Assembly (NCBI GenBank): GCA_963971425.1
Contig: OZ020514.1
Location: forward strand, 47,645,527-47,709,526
From: Bryoerythrophyllum caledonicum
Lineage: Eukaryota > Streptophyta > Bryopsida > Pottiales > Pottiaceae
Direction: 5' to 3'
DNA: 64,000 bases
A program made the position numbers and the translations under genes. Under the pieces are notes generated by a model that was not told the origin of the DNA, did not search any database, and saw only the letters and a program-made list of their open reading frames with translations. Position 1 is the first letter of the stretch. Every line of letters starts with the position of its first letter. Shown one piece after another: positions 12,601 through 25,668 of the stretch.

Positions 12601-12859
12601 CACCCCAAGAAGGCCACACCGAGCCAACCACCTAAGTCAGGAGGCCGAGCAAATATCATTCCAGGAGTTGGGAGGAAGATATTACAGAGTCCAGTGACGG
12701 TGACTCTCGGACAACTACTGCACATGGCCCCCAACCTCAGTGACTTTATGAGGACTCACTTGTTCCCCTCTCCGAAACCACGGGCAACTCCAGAGAAGAG
12801 TACCACTCCGACCATCGACCCCGATCCCTCCAAGGTACCGAGTCCAGTCTCCAGTGTTG

Positions 12860-13092
12860 CGGTAGATGTAGACTGGAATTTACTGGTACTACGCGTACAA
12901 ATTGGTACCGGCACTTTGGAAAATGTGCTGCTAGATGGAGGCTTTGGAGTTAATCTCATCACAGAAGAGGAGCGGAAGCGTTTGGGTCTGAGAGACCCAC
13001 AATCTGCAGCGTACAGATTACGTATGGCAGATCAAACGGTAGTGGAACCGGTCGGCCTTATACGGAATGTCAAGATTCACATTCATGGTATT
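12860..13092 (+). CDS. Protease region of the Ty3 element, first part
   Basis: Aspartic-protease-like segment with the active-site-type motif LLDGG near 12.93 kb, the form common in plant Ty3 proteins. It is cut by the insertion at 13,093. Recognisable protease text resumes on the far side of the insertion at about 16.92 kb with a GRPWL motif near 17.00 kb. Confidence 0.8.
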
Positions 13093-13609
13093 CGTGGGAA
13101 TCTGTTCCCACAAGGTTTCGGAAGTAACCTAAAAAAATCCGGCAAAAACCAAAAAAAAATTAGTGTTAGAATGTTAGAATCATTAGTTTGAACTATAGAA
13201 TAGATAAATAAGAAATAAGACAACCTAGGGGTACCAAAGATCCTTAAAACCGTTTAGGAATTACCATAAATCCAAGGGATTGGGAACCGGAGAGATCGCT
13301 CACATCCGGAACCTACCGGAATCATCCGGAACTGGAAGTAAACCGGAGCCGGAGGAAACCCGGATCCGGAATCGGTCCGGAGCCGGAACAGCTATTATGA
13401 CCGTAACGGCCGTCCGTACCCCGCCAAAGGTATTAAAGCAAGAAGTGAGATTTTCACTCCCCACACTTCTTGGCTTACTCTTTTTCCTCCGCCCGTGCAT
13501 CTTATCTTCTTAATTCCCCTAGAACGGAAGTGTTTCCAGTAGAGAGAGTGTGTGGCGAGGTCAGTGCGTGCAGGTGGTACCGGAGAGACTGTGAGGAATC
13601 TCTGCAGAA

Positions 13610-15517
13610 ATGGCGGAAGGAGAACCTTCCCGGACTACTCGTGGTACGACGACGCAACCGGCGGTTCAACGGGTAGTCCCGATCATACCGACAGACCCGG
13701 AGGAGAAGGCCGTCCTCGAATACTACCTCACCAACATGGGCTGCCGAGGGCTTCTCGACGTGGCGTGGGGTGAGAAGGACCTGAAACTGGTGGTGGAGCT
13801 GCTCGGGACGCCGGACAACCAGTACGATGGCACAATCCGAGCTCACCCCGAAACTTGGGGTATTCCGGAGTGGCAGCATACCTACTCCTTCAACAGCGGA
13901 ACCGTCAAGACAGCGGAGCGGAGCGAAGACATACTTGGAGACGAATTCACGAGGCAAGCCGACCCCAAAGAAGGCTACAGCACCGACGACCTCCGGCATC
14001 AAGACGCGCAGATTGTGGTAAGATTCTTGAACCCGATCTTTCACCCGGAGAAACCTAAACGGGTGGTGTCTAAATGGGCCACCACCATGTTAGGTTCGAT
14101 GAGAGAGAAATTTAGTGTAGATTGGGCCTCGCTTATGAGCAAGATGATCAACCGGATGGGTAAGGGACTCCAGAAGTCGAAGAGGGCCGGCACCCCTCTC
14201 CCCTCGTACCTCACTCACCTCTACGCACAACACGATGTGCTTACCACGGACGAGCAAGACGCATACGAGCTGCTGCTAGAGATCCAGAACTATGGAGGTC
14301 CAAAACCAGGAGACGATAACGAGGTTCCGGAGGACGTGGAGACTTCCTTGCCCGAGACAGTTCCCCAAAACCGGAAGCGGAGCAGATCTGTACCGCGGGA
14401 GTCGACACCGGGACCATCTACATCAATTCAGCCAACGGGTGAGCAACCTCCGCAAGACCCCAGGTCCGCACCACGTGAAGGTCGCATTCCTCCGGCGGAG
14501 CCCCCGCACCTTGTTGGACTCGACGGGCCCGACCTACTGGAGATCATCCAGCATGCAGGTTGGCGTGCGGCGATCGTGTGCCAATCCGAAGCACGATTAC
14601 GAGAGGTCTTGGACGGCATCCGGCGGGAGCTGGAGGTAGAGAGGGTCGTGGAGATACCGACAACGATCCAAAAACTACAGAAGAACACACTCCGGCTCCA
14701 AGCCTTAGAGATCCAGCAGGCGGCCATTATCCGGAGTCGAGACAAGTTTGCTGCCACGTGCGACGAGACGTTTACGGCGTTGACAGAGTCCCGAAAGAAG
14801 CTAAAGGAAGCGGAGGATTGAGCAGACGCATCCGCACAAGCTTTGACGGAGGTACGCGCCGCGTTAGCCTTCCCGGTTGACACGGTCGACCGGAGTCTTC
14901 TCTTCACAGATCAGCTAGAGAAGGAAGGAAGATTGAACCGGATCCAGATCATACAGTTCTTGCACGACCACGGCAAGAAGATGGAGAAGACATGGACTCG
15001 GATGCAAGAACTGGTGGCCAACTTGCCCACTCAAGGACCGGAGAACCAGAGCACTCAAGCACCGGAGGACATTGCAGTTCGAGTCCGTATCCGGACGTCT
15101 CCGGACGAACCCGGACCTTCAAGCGTACACCCGGAGGTTTCCGGGAAGCAGACGGATATCCCAACTCCGGCGGAGCCTGCTACACCCATGACCGGCAGTC
15201 CTTCCGGCAACCCAAGCCCCGGTGCTGGAAAGCACTGGACGGAGTTACTACCGAAGGTAAGTCTGGATGAAACCCCTTCTCCCATCCGGCCTGCACCTAC
15301 TCCTCCCTCATCAGGTCGCCGGAAGTCCACTCCACCACTCGCTAGGCGTTTGGCGACGGATCCTCCTAGTCCCGGAGCCGAATTCCAAGGCTTTGCTGAA
15401 GCTCCGGAGACCATTGTGGTGGATTCCACCTCCGAACTCCCTCCACCGGCAGCATCACAGCCTCCAACTTCCGGAGCTAGATCACAAGACCTTCCGGCAT
15501 CTTCTACTCCCCAGTAG
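13610..15517 (+). CDS. Accessory-type protein region of the nested insertion
   Basis: Unrecognised family, homologous along most of its length to the minus-strand frame at 1-1725. The head domain lies at 13.61-14.28 kb (motif IFHPEK near 14.04 kb). An acidic/Pro-rich linker follows, with a Lys/Arg patch near 14.37 kb. A long predicted coiled coil runs from about 14.55 to 15.0 kb (Glu/Lys/Leu/Gln-rich), and a Pro/Ser/Thr-rich tail ends at 15.5 kb. The start ATG at 13,610 follows a pyrimidine-rich leader. No catalytic motif is visible. It may be a structural or nucleic-acid-packaging protein of a non-autonomous element; this is inference. Broken fossil. Confidence 0.55.
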
Positions 15518-15519
15518 AG

Positions 15520-16920
15520 GAGGTCCGGCAAGACGAAGGCAGAGGCATCTACGAGACGTACCAGTCCCAGATTCAAGAACGTTGGATCACCCCCTTAGGC
15601 AGGTTAGATTTAGGAGTAGCAGTAGCTTAGGGATCGGAATTAGGTAGCGATTAACGATGGGGCCCAGAGTTGCACCCGGCTACTTATTCCGGAAACTAAG
15701 CCTTTCGGAAACTTGTAACCTTTCCGGAACTTTGCGTACTTTTCGGATATCCGAAATCCGGACCCGGGAAAATAGGATCTGAGATTCTCTTTTCTGGATT
15801 TTTTGGGATAAGATCCTTAACTTTAGGGATAAGATCCTCCGGATTTCTTGCAGATAAGATAAGCCTTAATTTAGGAACAATTCTTGTACTTGGTAGATGG
15901 GTTGTAAAAACTCATGGCCTTGTTTATTTTCCTCTACGTTGAATATATTTCAGAGCTTTTCTGGATTTGCTACCTAGTATTTGTGAAGAGAGTTATTTTA
16001 CGTATGAGGTTCAAGGTCCGTTGCGGTGGTACGTTTTGTGCAAGTCTCTTCGAAGAGAATGATGTGTTGTTGTGCTAAGGAGTGAACTGACTTGGATATT
16101 CAGCAGGGGAGTGTCCGGAATAACTAGAGGAGGTTGCAGAGGTGTTCCTAGTCACCTTCAGAGTCCGGAAGAACCAGGAGGGGAAGAGATATATTGCAGA
16201 GGTGTTCTTGGTAGTCTCTAGGGCACGGAACAGTCCGTGTGAACCCGGATCTCGATCCAAAACCGGAGTTTACCCCCACGATAGGAAAAACCTGCTATGT
16301 GAGTCTAGAAGGAGTCCTCCTAAGTAGAACTATATCCCTATCTTCGTAGGTCTACAAAACTACTACCGGAACGTCGTTGTAGTCCGGCCGTACCTTTGTG
16401 TGACCGCATCCGAAAGGCCTTCCGGATGTTGTGAGAGTTACGTCTAGAACCAACACCCTATCACAGGTTAGTAGATTAGAAGAAGAGTGATTGTCCGGTC
16501 ACTATAAACTCCGGGGCAGTGGGTGTCTAGCCACTTAAAGTAACAAGGCAGTGGGGAATCCGGCCACTTACACAAAATAGGATCAGTGGCCTTCCGGTCA
16601 CTCGTTTAAACCTTCCGGAAGCCGCTCTGAGGAGGAACAGAGGTAAATCAAACTACCCTCCACGTTTCCGGAAACCATTTCCGGAAATATCTGTGAAATC
16701 TTCCGGAAACTAGATCCAGAAAGTTTTGCTTGGGTTCTGGAATCCGGAAGGATCCGGACTATCACTGACTAGATTGACTAACCTAGGTGATGAATAGACT
16801 AGTGATTTTGGGTAGGATAACTAGATCTCTGTGGGAACGAAACCGAAGTGGTTTACTTTGGAAGCACTTAGTGACGCTTGAGTGCCTTCTGGAGGAATAC
16901 TGACTCTGCAAACTACGACA
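15520..16920. other. Non-coding part of the nested insertion
   Basis: TCCGGAA-rich DNA with short duplications, for example TTGCAGAGGTGTTC at about 16.13 and 16.19 kb. No long frame is convincing. It forms the 3' part of the insertion. Confidence 0.5.
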
Positions 16921-18290
16921 GTATTCCATACCTGATTAGTCTTACGGTCATCAAGAACAAGGAGGTTAACGAAGCTTACAGCATGTTGCTCGGAAGACCA
17001 TGGCTGATAGATGCCAAAGTCCAGCATGATTGGGGCAACAACCTTGTGACCATTCGTGGAGGCGGCACTGTCAAGACCATTCTTGTCAACCAGCGCACAA
17101 GCCCCAGACCTAAGCTGCCAGAGGTCGTCGTCGCCTACAGCTTTGAAGTTGGACTGACATAAGAAGGGGAGACCAGATGGCTGGATACAGAACCAAATGT
17201 CTTGGTTGTTGGAACCGTAACCTTACCTAGTTTTGGTGTAGGTCCAGATTCGGACCCCGTCCCAGATACTCCGCTAGTACGAGAGTCAGCGCCAGACCCA
17301 CAGACTTCTACAGAGGACCAGAAGAGTCCACATGCCACGTACCCGGAGCACTTCTATACATTTACGGAAGGTGACATCGATGTAGACGAAACTCCCGTGC
17401 GGATCAAGGTCCAGGACATGCTGGTGGCGGCCTGGACACTTCCTGAGTCAGAACAACTACGGAAGGTCAATGTGGGGACAGAAGTGGAACCACAGTATTT
17501 GCGGATAAATGCTGATCTCGACCCGGAATTGGGTGCACAAGCAGAGCCACTCCTTCGGGAGTATAAGGATGTCTTTGCATGGACATACAAGGATTTGAAG
17601 GGGATACCTCCTTCAATCGCCCAGCATTGGATTGAGTTGGAGAAAGACATACCTCCAGCCCATCAAGCTAGATACAGGATGAATCCAAACTACTCCAGCA
17701 TTGTCAAGCGTGATCTGGACAAGTTGCTCCAGGCTGGATTCATCGCACCAGTGGAGGATGCTACATGGCTATCACCCATAGTCATTGTGCCCAAGAAGAA
17801 TGGGAAGTTACGCATATGCATAGACTTCCGGAAGCTGAACGCAGCAACCAAAAAAGACCCGTATCCATTACCTTTTACAGAAGAAGTTCTGGATACTATG
17901 GCGGGTCATGAGGTGTACTCGTTCATGGACGGATACTCTAGATATCATCAGATCCAAATTGCCCCGGAGGATCGATATAAGACAGCCTTTGTTACAGACT
18001 GTGGAGCTTTCGTCTAGATAGTTATGCCATTTGGACTTAAGAACGCTCCACCCACATACCAGAGGACAGTGAACAAAGCATTTCGGGAGTATATTGATGA
18101 CTTCATGAAGCTGTTTCTAGACGACTTCAGCGTCTACAGTGATATATTCACTCATCTCAAGAAGCTTCGGCTGTGCTTTATCAAGTGTCGGGAGTATGGC
18201 ATTAGTCTGAACCCGGAGAAATGTGCACTACTGGAGTACTCTGGAATTATATTAGGCCACGTCGTGTCCAGAGAAGGCAAATTTCCAATC
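16921..18290 (+). CDS. Protease end and reverse transcriptase region of the Ty3 element
   Basis: After the remainder of the protease and a linker, the Ty3 reverse transcriptase begins near 17.6 kb. Visible blocks: the finger/palm motifs around 17.8 kb (RICIDFRKLN), FMDGYSRYHQI near 17.93 kb, MPFGLKNAP near 18.03 kb, and the catalytic FLDDF box near 18.11 kb. This enzyme would copy element RNA into DNA. Fossil; broken. Confidence 0.9.
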
Positions 18291-18960
18291 TGAAGAAGAT
18301 TGAGGTCATCGCCAACATGTCAAGACCAACAAAACCTAAAGACGTTCAGGTGTTTAACGGCTTTGCCCAGTTCAACAGGTGCTATATCCGGTCCTATGCA
18401 CACATCATGGAACCCATAACCAAACTCATGCGCCAAACTGAGGAGTTCATTTGGACTGATCAATGCGAGAAGGCTTGGCTGGACATCAAGGAGAGGTACC
18501 AGAATGCCCCGATTCTCATTGTACCACACTGGGATCTGGAGTTCCACATACATACAGATGCCTCCAACATTGCTGTGGGCGTCATGCTGGCCCATAATCC
18601 CACTGGAAAATGTGACCAGCCAATCTCCTATGCTTCTCGAGTGTTGAATTCAGCTGAGAAGAACTACACCACAACTGAACGGGAAGCTCTGGCGATGGCG
18701 TATGCTCTGAGTAAGTACCGACACTACTTATTGGGCAATAAAATTGTTTTTTATGTTGACCACATGGCTTTAGTGTACCTGGTAAATAAACCACAGGTAT
18801 CCGGACGAATCGCACGGTGGCTCTTACTTTTCCAAGAGTACGATTTCACTGTGGTTTATAAACCAGGCAAGATCCATGGAATTGCGGATGCTTTGTCCAG
18901 ATTACCCAATGGTGAACCCCCAACTGGAGTGGAAGATCAAACTGGAGATGCAGGTCTGTT
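18290..18960 (+). CDS. RNase H region of the Ty3 element
   Basis: Typical Ty3 connection and RNase H text: HIHTDASNIAVGV near 18.55 kb carries the first catalytic Asp, TTEREALAMAYAL near 18.68 kb the Glu, and VDHMAL near 18.76 kb and IADALSR near 18.88 kb later ones. It follows the reverse transcriptase directly. Confidence 0.9.
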
Positions 18961-20790
18961 CTATGTGAACTCAGAGTGGTTACAGGATGTGACAGCCTAC
19001 CTCCGTACTGGACATTTGCGACCTGAATTGTCCAAGGATGAACAACGGAAGCTCATCCTCAAATCCCTCCCGTTCACCCTCATATCTGGAGTGCTGCACA
19101 AGAGGGGGCAGGATCTGGTTATCTGCCGAGTACTGGACCCCGGTCAAGCCAAACTGGTGATGCGGAAATTACACATGGGGGTTGGAGGCAGCCATTTTTC
19201 ACAAGACATTACTGCACGAAAGATTCTGGATGCTGGATACTGGTGGCCAGCCATACACAGAGACGTATCGGAGTATTGTCGGGCCTATGACAAATGTCAA
19301 CGGGTGGGAGGAATGACAACCACGGGACTTGCTTAACTTGTTACCAGCATGCCCGTGGAGCCCTTCATGAAGTGGGGACTGGACTTTATTGGGCCCATAA
19401 AATCCATGCCGTCCAGATTAGGGTGCCGGTACATTCTGGTGGCAACCGATTACGCTACCAAGTGGGTCGAGGCTCGGGCCTTGAAAACAAACTTTGCTAC
19501 TGTCACTGCAAGGTTTCTGTATGAACAGATCTTGACCAGGTACAGGTGTCCTTTGACATTTGTCAGCGATCAGGGCTCCTACTTTATCAATGAAGCAATC
19601 GAGTATCTGGTGGATCATTTTCTACTCCAGCACCGAACTTCTACAACATACTATCCACAAGGGAATGGTCAAGCGGAATCTACCAACAAGGTGATCGGCC
19701 AACTCCTCACAAAATTGGTGAATGAGAAGCGCACGGACTGGGACGAACATCTCCATACCGTGTTGTTTTCCTACAAAACAGCATATAAGGTGTCAATTGG
19801 ACATACACCATTCCAGCTGGTGTATGGCTTGCATTTGATGATGCCCACAGAGTACCTGATCCCAACCCGGACATCGGAAGGATCTTTGGACTATACAGCT
19901 ACATGGATCTTGGCAGCTCGGATTGCAGATCTCGAGCAGGTGGACACTTACCGGACAGTGACCCAGGAGCAGGTTGGCAAACAGCAGTGGGACCGAGCAC
20001 TCTGGAGTCAGCAACATTACAAGCAGAAGGACTTCCAGATTGGAGATCATGTTTTATGGTATCCAAAGGGCCACAAGGAGCACACCGGTAAATTCAAGAG
20101 CCGGTGGTTTGGGCCTTACCGGATCCAATACAGATTACCGAACAACACCACTCTTCTGGTGAAGGTGGACAACTTTGAGCCAAATCCAATTTTAATCAAC
20201 ATCAACAAGCTCAAGCCCTATCGGTTTTATGAGACAAACCAGGCACTTCCAGTCATCTCAGATGACTCAATCCAAGGACAGATTGAGCAGCAAAAGGGGG
20301 ATAGTGGTCCTAAAGACCAAGTTCAAAAGACTCCGACTTTCCCAGGAAGTCTAGATACTGCGAGAGTTACAACAAACCGGATAGTGCGAATGGCTCAGAC
20401 AGTCCAAACGGAGTGGCTGGGAAGGGATGGCTTGGATGACAATCTGGAGTCATCCGGACGGAAGGGTTCAGACAATTTGGAATTGCCTGAACACAGTGGT
20501 CCAGACAAGGTGAAATTGGTGGAACAGGGTGGTCGAAGCGATCAGATGAACCAAGAAGGACTAGGATGTCTGGAGTTTGAGGAGGTAGAATCTGAAGAGG
20601 ACCTGGAGAACACAGGAAACCCAGGCGAGTACCACAAAGTGGTTCTAAGGAACCATGGCAATTGGAAAAGTCCAGTGTTTACTTCAACACTGGCAAAAAA
20701 CAATCAGCAGGGCACTAGTCAACTAGAGTTGGAGAACCCCAGATTAGGGAGTTACGTGGGAGAAAAATGCAAGTCCAGCCACAACCAAAA
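18960..20790 (+). CDS. Integrase region of the Ty3 element
   Basis: The zinc-binding head lies near 19.16-19.30 kb (H-x-G-x2-G-x2-H, later C-x2-C). The core has WGLDFIGP near 19.37 kb, SDQGSYF near 19.57 kb and an NGQAES block near 19.67 kb, giving the D, D and E positions. A basic C-terminal region with KFKSRWFGPYRI near 20.09 kb follows. The long hydrophilic extension after about 20.3 kb is not a standard integrase part. A second polypurine stretch, AAAAGGGGG, sits at 20,292-20,300. Confidence 0.9.
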
Positions 20791-20952
20791 GTAGCAAGAG
20801 GAGGAAGAATTGAGAGGAGAAGTGGAGGAGAAACGTTGGGGATTAATATTGGCTGCAACACGGTGGAAGTGGTGGAGAAAGAGGATGGATAGGGAAGCAG
20901 AAAAAGGTCCAGACCGAACATAAACAATACTACTAAGGTACAATCCCTTTGT

Positions 20953-23900
20953 ATGATGAATTGTTCACCCCAATTAGTTGAAGATAGTAGAGAAGCGCAA
21001 GTTCCATCGATAGTGGAGGAAATGTGCTCACAAGACCAGAAGATGTCCAGATCGGATGAACACTGGACGATGATAGAAAGTTCATTCCCGTTGGATGAAG
21101 AATTTTTGTTCCCACTGAATATACCTAACATGGAGGAAGACCAGGAACAGAAGCTAATTTCATCCGAAAGGGATGGAAATTGGTGGACAATACCAGTCAC
21201 TGGAAATGGTGAGTCCGTACAGAAAACACCCAAAACAAATGATGACTGGAGGACAAAGCATGCATGTTCTGAAGCGGACAAATTTTTTTGGGTGGAACAG
21301 TTTTCATCCATCCAGGATGAAGACCCGATGCAGTTCTACGGATTAAGGACACAGAGAGTAGAACGGGCGCACAAGGAAAGGGCCCAAGTACTGGGAACAA
21401 GATGGGTTGGCGAGAAGGGAGAACAGATTGAGGGAACGGCGGGAGCTACTAGAGTTTCAGCGGCAGAAGAGGCTCCAAAGACCCTGGCGACTACAACAGC
21501 AAAAAGGGTTACACGAAAGCGCGCAACGGAAGGGTCATAGGAGAGCACAACTGAGCAAATTTTGCAAGAGAGAGCAGCAATAAGAGATACGCGGGAGCGA
21601 GCAGCTGCAGTTTTGCAAAGAGGAGCACTGTCTAGATCTCTGGGACTTGGACAGCCCATTCCAGTAACCATACCTCTGGAGACCAACCCCGACATACTCG
21701 CGCGTGATCTAGGATGTTCAACGCCATATCGAGTCCAACCTACAGAGTCTGCGACATTTCTGATGACTCCTCCGGGGAGAGGAGCACCTCCCGAACTAAC
21801 TGTACTTCCAGGAGAAGATCCAGAGCATCAGGTACTTTCGTTACCAACAGGACCCCCTGAAGAGATACCTCGAACTGTAGGGGCGTCTAGTCTTGCAGAG
21901 TTGCAGGAAGACTTGGTACCAAGGAGCACGGGACCTGGAAGGAGTATTCTTGGAGTGTCAAACACCGGAGACCAAGTTCAAGTCCGGCAAAAAGTCACTC
22001 AGCAGGATGCCAGAGTCCCCAGACGGGTGCACATCTCTCGGCAGGTAAACCGCAGATTGAACCTTTAGTTTTTACCTTTACGATTCTGGAAGAATTGGCG
22101 GGATATTCAGGATGATGCTTGGGCTGGATCAGTGGGACTTGGTGCGTTCTATGAGTACACATGGTCTCCACCTCGGGAGGAGTTGGTGCGGGATTTTGTA
22201 GAAGGATTCATCCACGAGAGACCCGAGGTACTAACTCCACAATCACCAATACGGGCAGTGGTTAGGGACATCCCAGTCAACATAACCTATCAGGTGGTTC
22301 AGAAGGCCCTGGGTTTGGAGGGTACTCAGATGTTAATTGTGTCGAGGAGCGCCAAGGATACACACCGACTATATCAGAAACGGTTCAAGCTCACACCTAA
22401 GCATTTTTCTACTGATGGTGTCCTCATAGCAGGATTTTCAGAGTTATACCAGACCCGCATCCAGGCCTTGGTGGAGGTACTCTGTGTGAAAAAACGGTCT
22501 TCACACACCAGTATTGACCTCATGGCTAATCTGTACACGGCGGTGGAGTCTAAGGGTGGTAACCACGACTGGACACCACTAGTGATCTCTGGACTGCGGC
22601 GGATGTTAATCCGAGTATATCTCGGGGGGATGTCTGAGATTCCAGGTGTGGCGTTAATCAACGCTTTACTCAGAGGTTGGTTTTCACATGACGAGGAGTA
22701 CACTGACACAGATGTCCAGGTTGGCCACGCAAACCCATCACATGGCGCACCCTTAGATTTGCATGAGAGTGATGGCTCTCGAGGACGGACCGTGGGAAAT
22801 CCAATTCCTCTCACACCATCTCCAGAAGGACCACCTCCTCCAACGACTGCGCCTCCATGCAGACGGTCCATAAGGAACCAATCCAGGAAGAGGAGTCCCC
22901 CACAGAGCCCCATCCAAACCCGAAAGAAGACCAGACATGCTGAGCTTACAAGGACTCCCCAGACACTTGCAGCCAATACAGTAGAGGACCTAGATTTTTC
23001 AGAGCTTCGCCAGATAGAGCAAGGTGTAGTCACCTCCAGTCAGAGACAACCTTCACCAGCAGCTACCACGATGGGAGTGGAATTTTCCAGCCCATTATCC
23101 AGGGTACCGAAGAGGTTGAGGAGGCTAGTCCAGACCCATCTGGAAACGGACGAGGAGTCTCCACCACAATACAGATCGGGTACTTCTGCGGTTCCACAGG
23201 AGCAACCACGTATCGTACCAGAGAAGGCAGTTCTCGAGGAGTTACCCTCCGGTCAGGACCCCCAATCAACGGGCCAATCCTCCAAGGTTCCCCCCACAAC
23301 TATGGCGTTGGAACAGACGATTACCCAGGGCCAGCAGCAGTCAAGAGAAGTTGCAGCAGGATTTCAGGAGGCACTGCGGTATCTGGACCTCAGTACCAAG
23401 ACGCTATCCAGAACATAGGAACTCCAAGGCCAGTTGGAACGGAAGCAGCCAACTCAAATTCAACTACTCCAGGATCAGGCTCAACACAAGGGAACAATTC
23501 AGGCACTCCAGATTCAACTACAGATCACTTCTCAGTCCTTGGTGGACAAAGGGAAGGAGTTGGACACCGCGAGATTGGAAATGTCCAGATTTGACCCCGC
23601 GATCGTTGCTGTAGCTCATGTCAAGAGGGTGGAACTGGAGACTCAGATGAGTGCTCGACTTCGAGCCTTTGACGAGTTGGTGGTGGATAACCATCAACTC
23701 CTTCGTCAACTGGAGTTAGTGGAGGGGCGTCAAGCGATCTCCAGTCGTGGGATAACCAAGCCTCTCCATGCTGCTTCATGACGACAACTACTCAGTGAGG
23801 TGGGTGCTTACCAGGCAGATTTGGATCGTTTGAACAAGTATCTCCTCAAGTTTGTGGATGCTTACCCGGAGTTTGTTTACTGCTCCGATGAGGAGTTGGA

Positions 23901-24618
23901 CGACCCTCCGGAGCAGGGGACTAATCCAACTCCAGAGGGTGGCACATCTGGGAGTGTTCAAGACACTTCTGCACTAGCCTTCGACACTAAAACTGGATGG
24001 CAGGCTACTCCCCAGTCCAAGGCACATGCTGCAAGGACGGTGACCTTTCTTTGGGACCGGACGATTCCTCTCCCAACTCCAGATTTTCCGCCTCAGACTA
24101 CTCCATTTTGGGGAGCAGCTTATCCTTTCCACGGTGGCTCTAGTTCAGGACCCATTCAGGGTCACGCGGGGATTCCTTCAGGATTCCGAGATGTTCAAGG
24201 CGGTAGAGGACCGCAAGGATTCTACATGGCTACTATGGAGCATTACGCTCGAGCAGGTGGCTATGGGGGTCCATATCCTTATCCACCTCCGGGACACTAT
24301 CCATTTAGCGGAGTATCTGGACCTTATGGTATGGGTTCTAGTACGGGCGGACATGCACCGCAGTATCAGCAGTATTATCCGATGGCTCCTCCAGTCACTT
24401 TTCCAGGGCCAGTCCAGACGCCTCTCCCGCCTCCAAGGGTTGCATTGACGAAGACACTCGACCCGAAGGTAGTTTCAGGACCCGAATCGATAAAGCTAAA
24501 GGCGAAGGCATCCAGTTCTGAGCATGATTTGCAAGCAGCGACAACTTCAGAGCTTGGAGTTGGTTTGACAAGCACAGAAGATCTTCCCCGCGAGGTAGTT
24601 CTTCCTTCAAGTGGCTAG
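20953..24618 (+). CDS. Post-pol accessory coding region of the Ty3 element
   Basis: About 3.7 kb of coding-like DNA between integrase and the 3' LTR, where most Ty3 elements have little. It starts with hydrophilic frames at 20.95-22.07 kb. A helical globular block follows at about 22.13-22.69 kb (motifs VRDFVEGFI and LLRGW), then an acidic/Pro-rich linker. A Gln-rich predicted coiled coil lies at 23.4-23.76 kb, and a Gly/Pro/Tyr-rich tail runs to 24.6 kb. The head resembles in shape, not clearly in sequence, the accessory proteins at 1-1.7 and 13.6-15.5 kb. Envelope features (signal peptide, membrane anchor) are not seen. Function unknown; broken fossil. Confidence 0.6.
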
Positions 24619-24738
24619 AAATGTCCAGTAGAGCTTCACAGGTGACTTGGTACTCTGGATATTAGTAACCTGTATTTTTTTTGTCTAGAGTTATGATTCT
24701 CTCCAGTACCTCGTGAACATCTGAGGGCAGATGTTGTT

Positions 24739-24752
24739 AAAAAGGGGGATAA
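24739..24752 (+). promoter_or_regulatory. Polypurine tract of the Ty3 element
   Basis: AAAAAGGGGGATAA immediately before the first TG of the 3' LTR, the expected site for plus-strand priming. Confidence 0.85.
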
Positions 24753-25668
24753 TGTTAACGGGAGATTTAGGCTTGTTACAAGGTCCTGGTAGTAATTTTT
24801 TGAAAGTTACTAAGTAGTTATGGTTAAAAAGTAAACCAATGGATGAAATTGTCATGAATGATAGTGGATGAAACTGTCATGAACGACAGTGGATGAACTG
24901 TCATGAACGACAGTGGATGAACTATCTGTAATTTGGATGAAACTGTCCGGACTTGGATGTCATCCATCTGGACATCTTTCATCCATTAGGGCAGGTTAGG
25001 GTTTGGAGGGGGTAGAGAGCCGCCCTCTTGGGTTGGAGGCTCATTCTCTCTTCTTCTCTCTTGGTGTGTGTGTGTGTGTGTGTGGAGCTCGTAATGTGTT
25101 AGACTAGAGTGTAGAAGTGTGGTTAGAGAGTTAGGATCTGGAGCTAATGTGCAGATCTGTAGTTGTAGAGAGTATGGAAGAGGTTTGTGGAGGTTTGAGG
25201 AAGTAAAGCATGAATTGGATACTACCTCTTGCGTGTTTGTGTTGGTGTTGTGAATGTGTGAGTAGATCTTGTTGTTAGAAGAGGGTTTGAGTGCAATTTG
25301 GTTGTGGGTATTGAAGATCTGGCTTAAATGCACTAGATCTGGTATAGATCTAGCTCGATCTACTAAACCCTCATCAAATCCAGCATGTTAGAGTTAGAAT
25401 CGAGTCCGGATCTGTTGTGGGTATGGTCTGATTTACTGTAATTGCGTACGGAAACTTCAGATCTGTGCATTAAACGTAAGAAAAACCACAGAAACAAAGT
25501 CCCAACTAACCCTGAATTCATATCTAGATTCAGATCTAGGTCGATTCGGAGGTTTTGGATTCAGTACAAGTCAGATCCTTGACTTGTGTCTTATGGTTTG
25601 GAACTACAGTTTGAATGAGCGTAGAGAATGTCTTTCACCTAATCTTGAGGTGAAATCCCCCTTTAACA
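24753..25668 (+). repeat. 3' LTR of the Ty3 element
   Basis: 916 bp, TG...CA. Compared with the 5' LTR it has one extra GTCATGAACGACAGTGGATGAACT-type unit near 24.9 kb, a shorter GT microsatellite at about 25,065-25,084, and roughly sixteen scattered substitutions by eye. Confidence 0.95.

Larger units (their letters stand above)
13093..16920 (+). mobile_element. Nested insertion of unresolved class carrying accessory-type frames
   Basis: Inserted into the protease region of the Ty3 element. GTATT is present on both sides (13,088-13,092 and 16,921-16,925), and the match can be read as six bases, GTATTC. The protease region continues directly beyond it. The insert is rich in TCCGGA words, has its own long frames (13,610-15,517) and no reverse transcriptase or integrase. 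I found no direct long terminal repeats and no clean terminal inverted repeats. Only a short inverted match, GTTCCCACA at 13,103-13,111 against TGTGGGAAC near 16,833-16,841, links the two ends. It must be younger than the host element. Confidence 0.75.

Noticed and set aside
20953-24618. Envelope gene in the post-pol region of the Ty3 element
   Set aside because: No signal peptide, membrane anchor or fusion-like segment is visible; the text is hydrophilic and coiled-coil-like.
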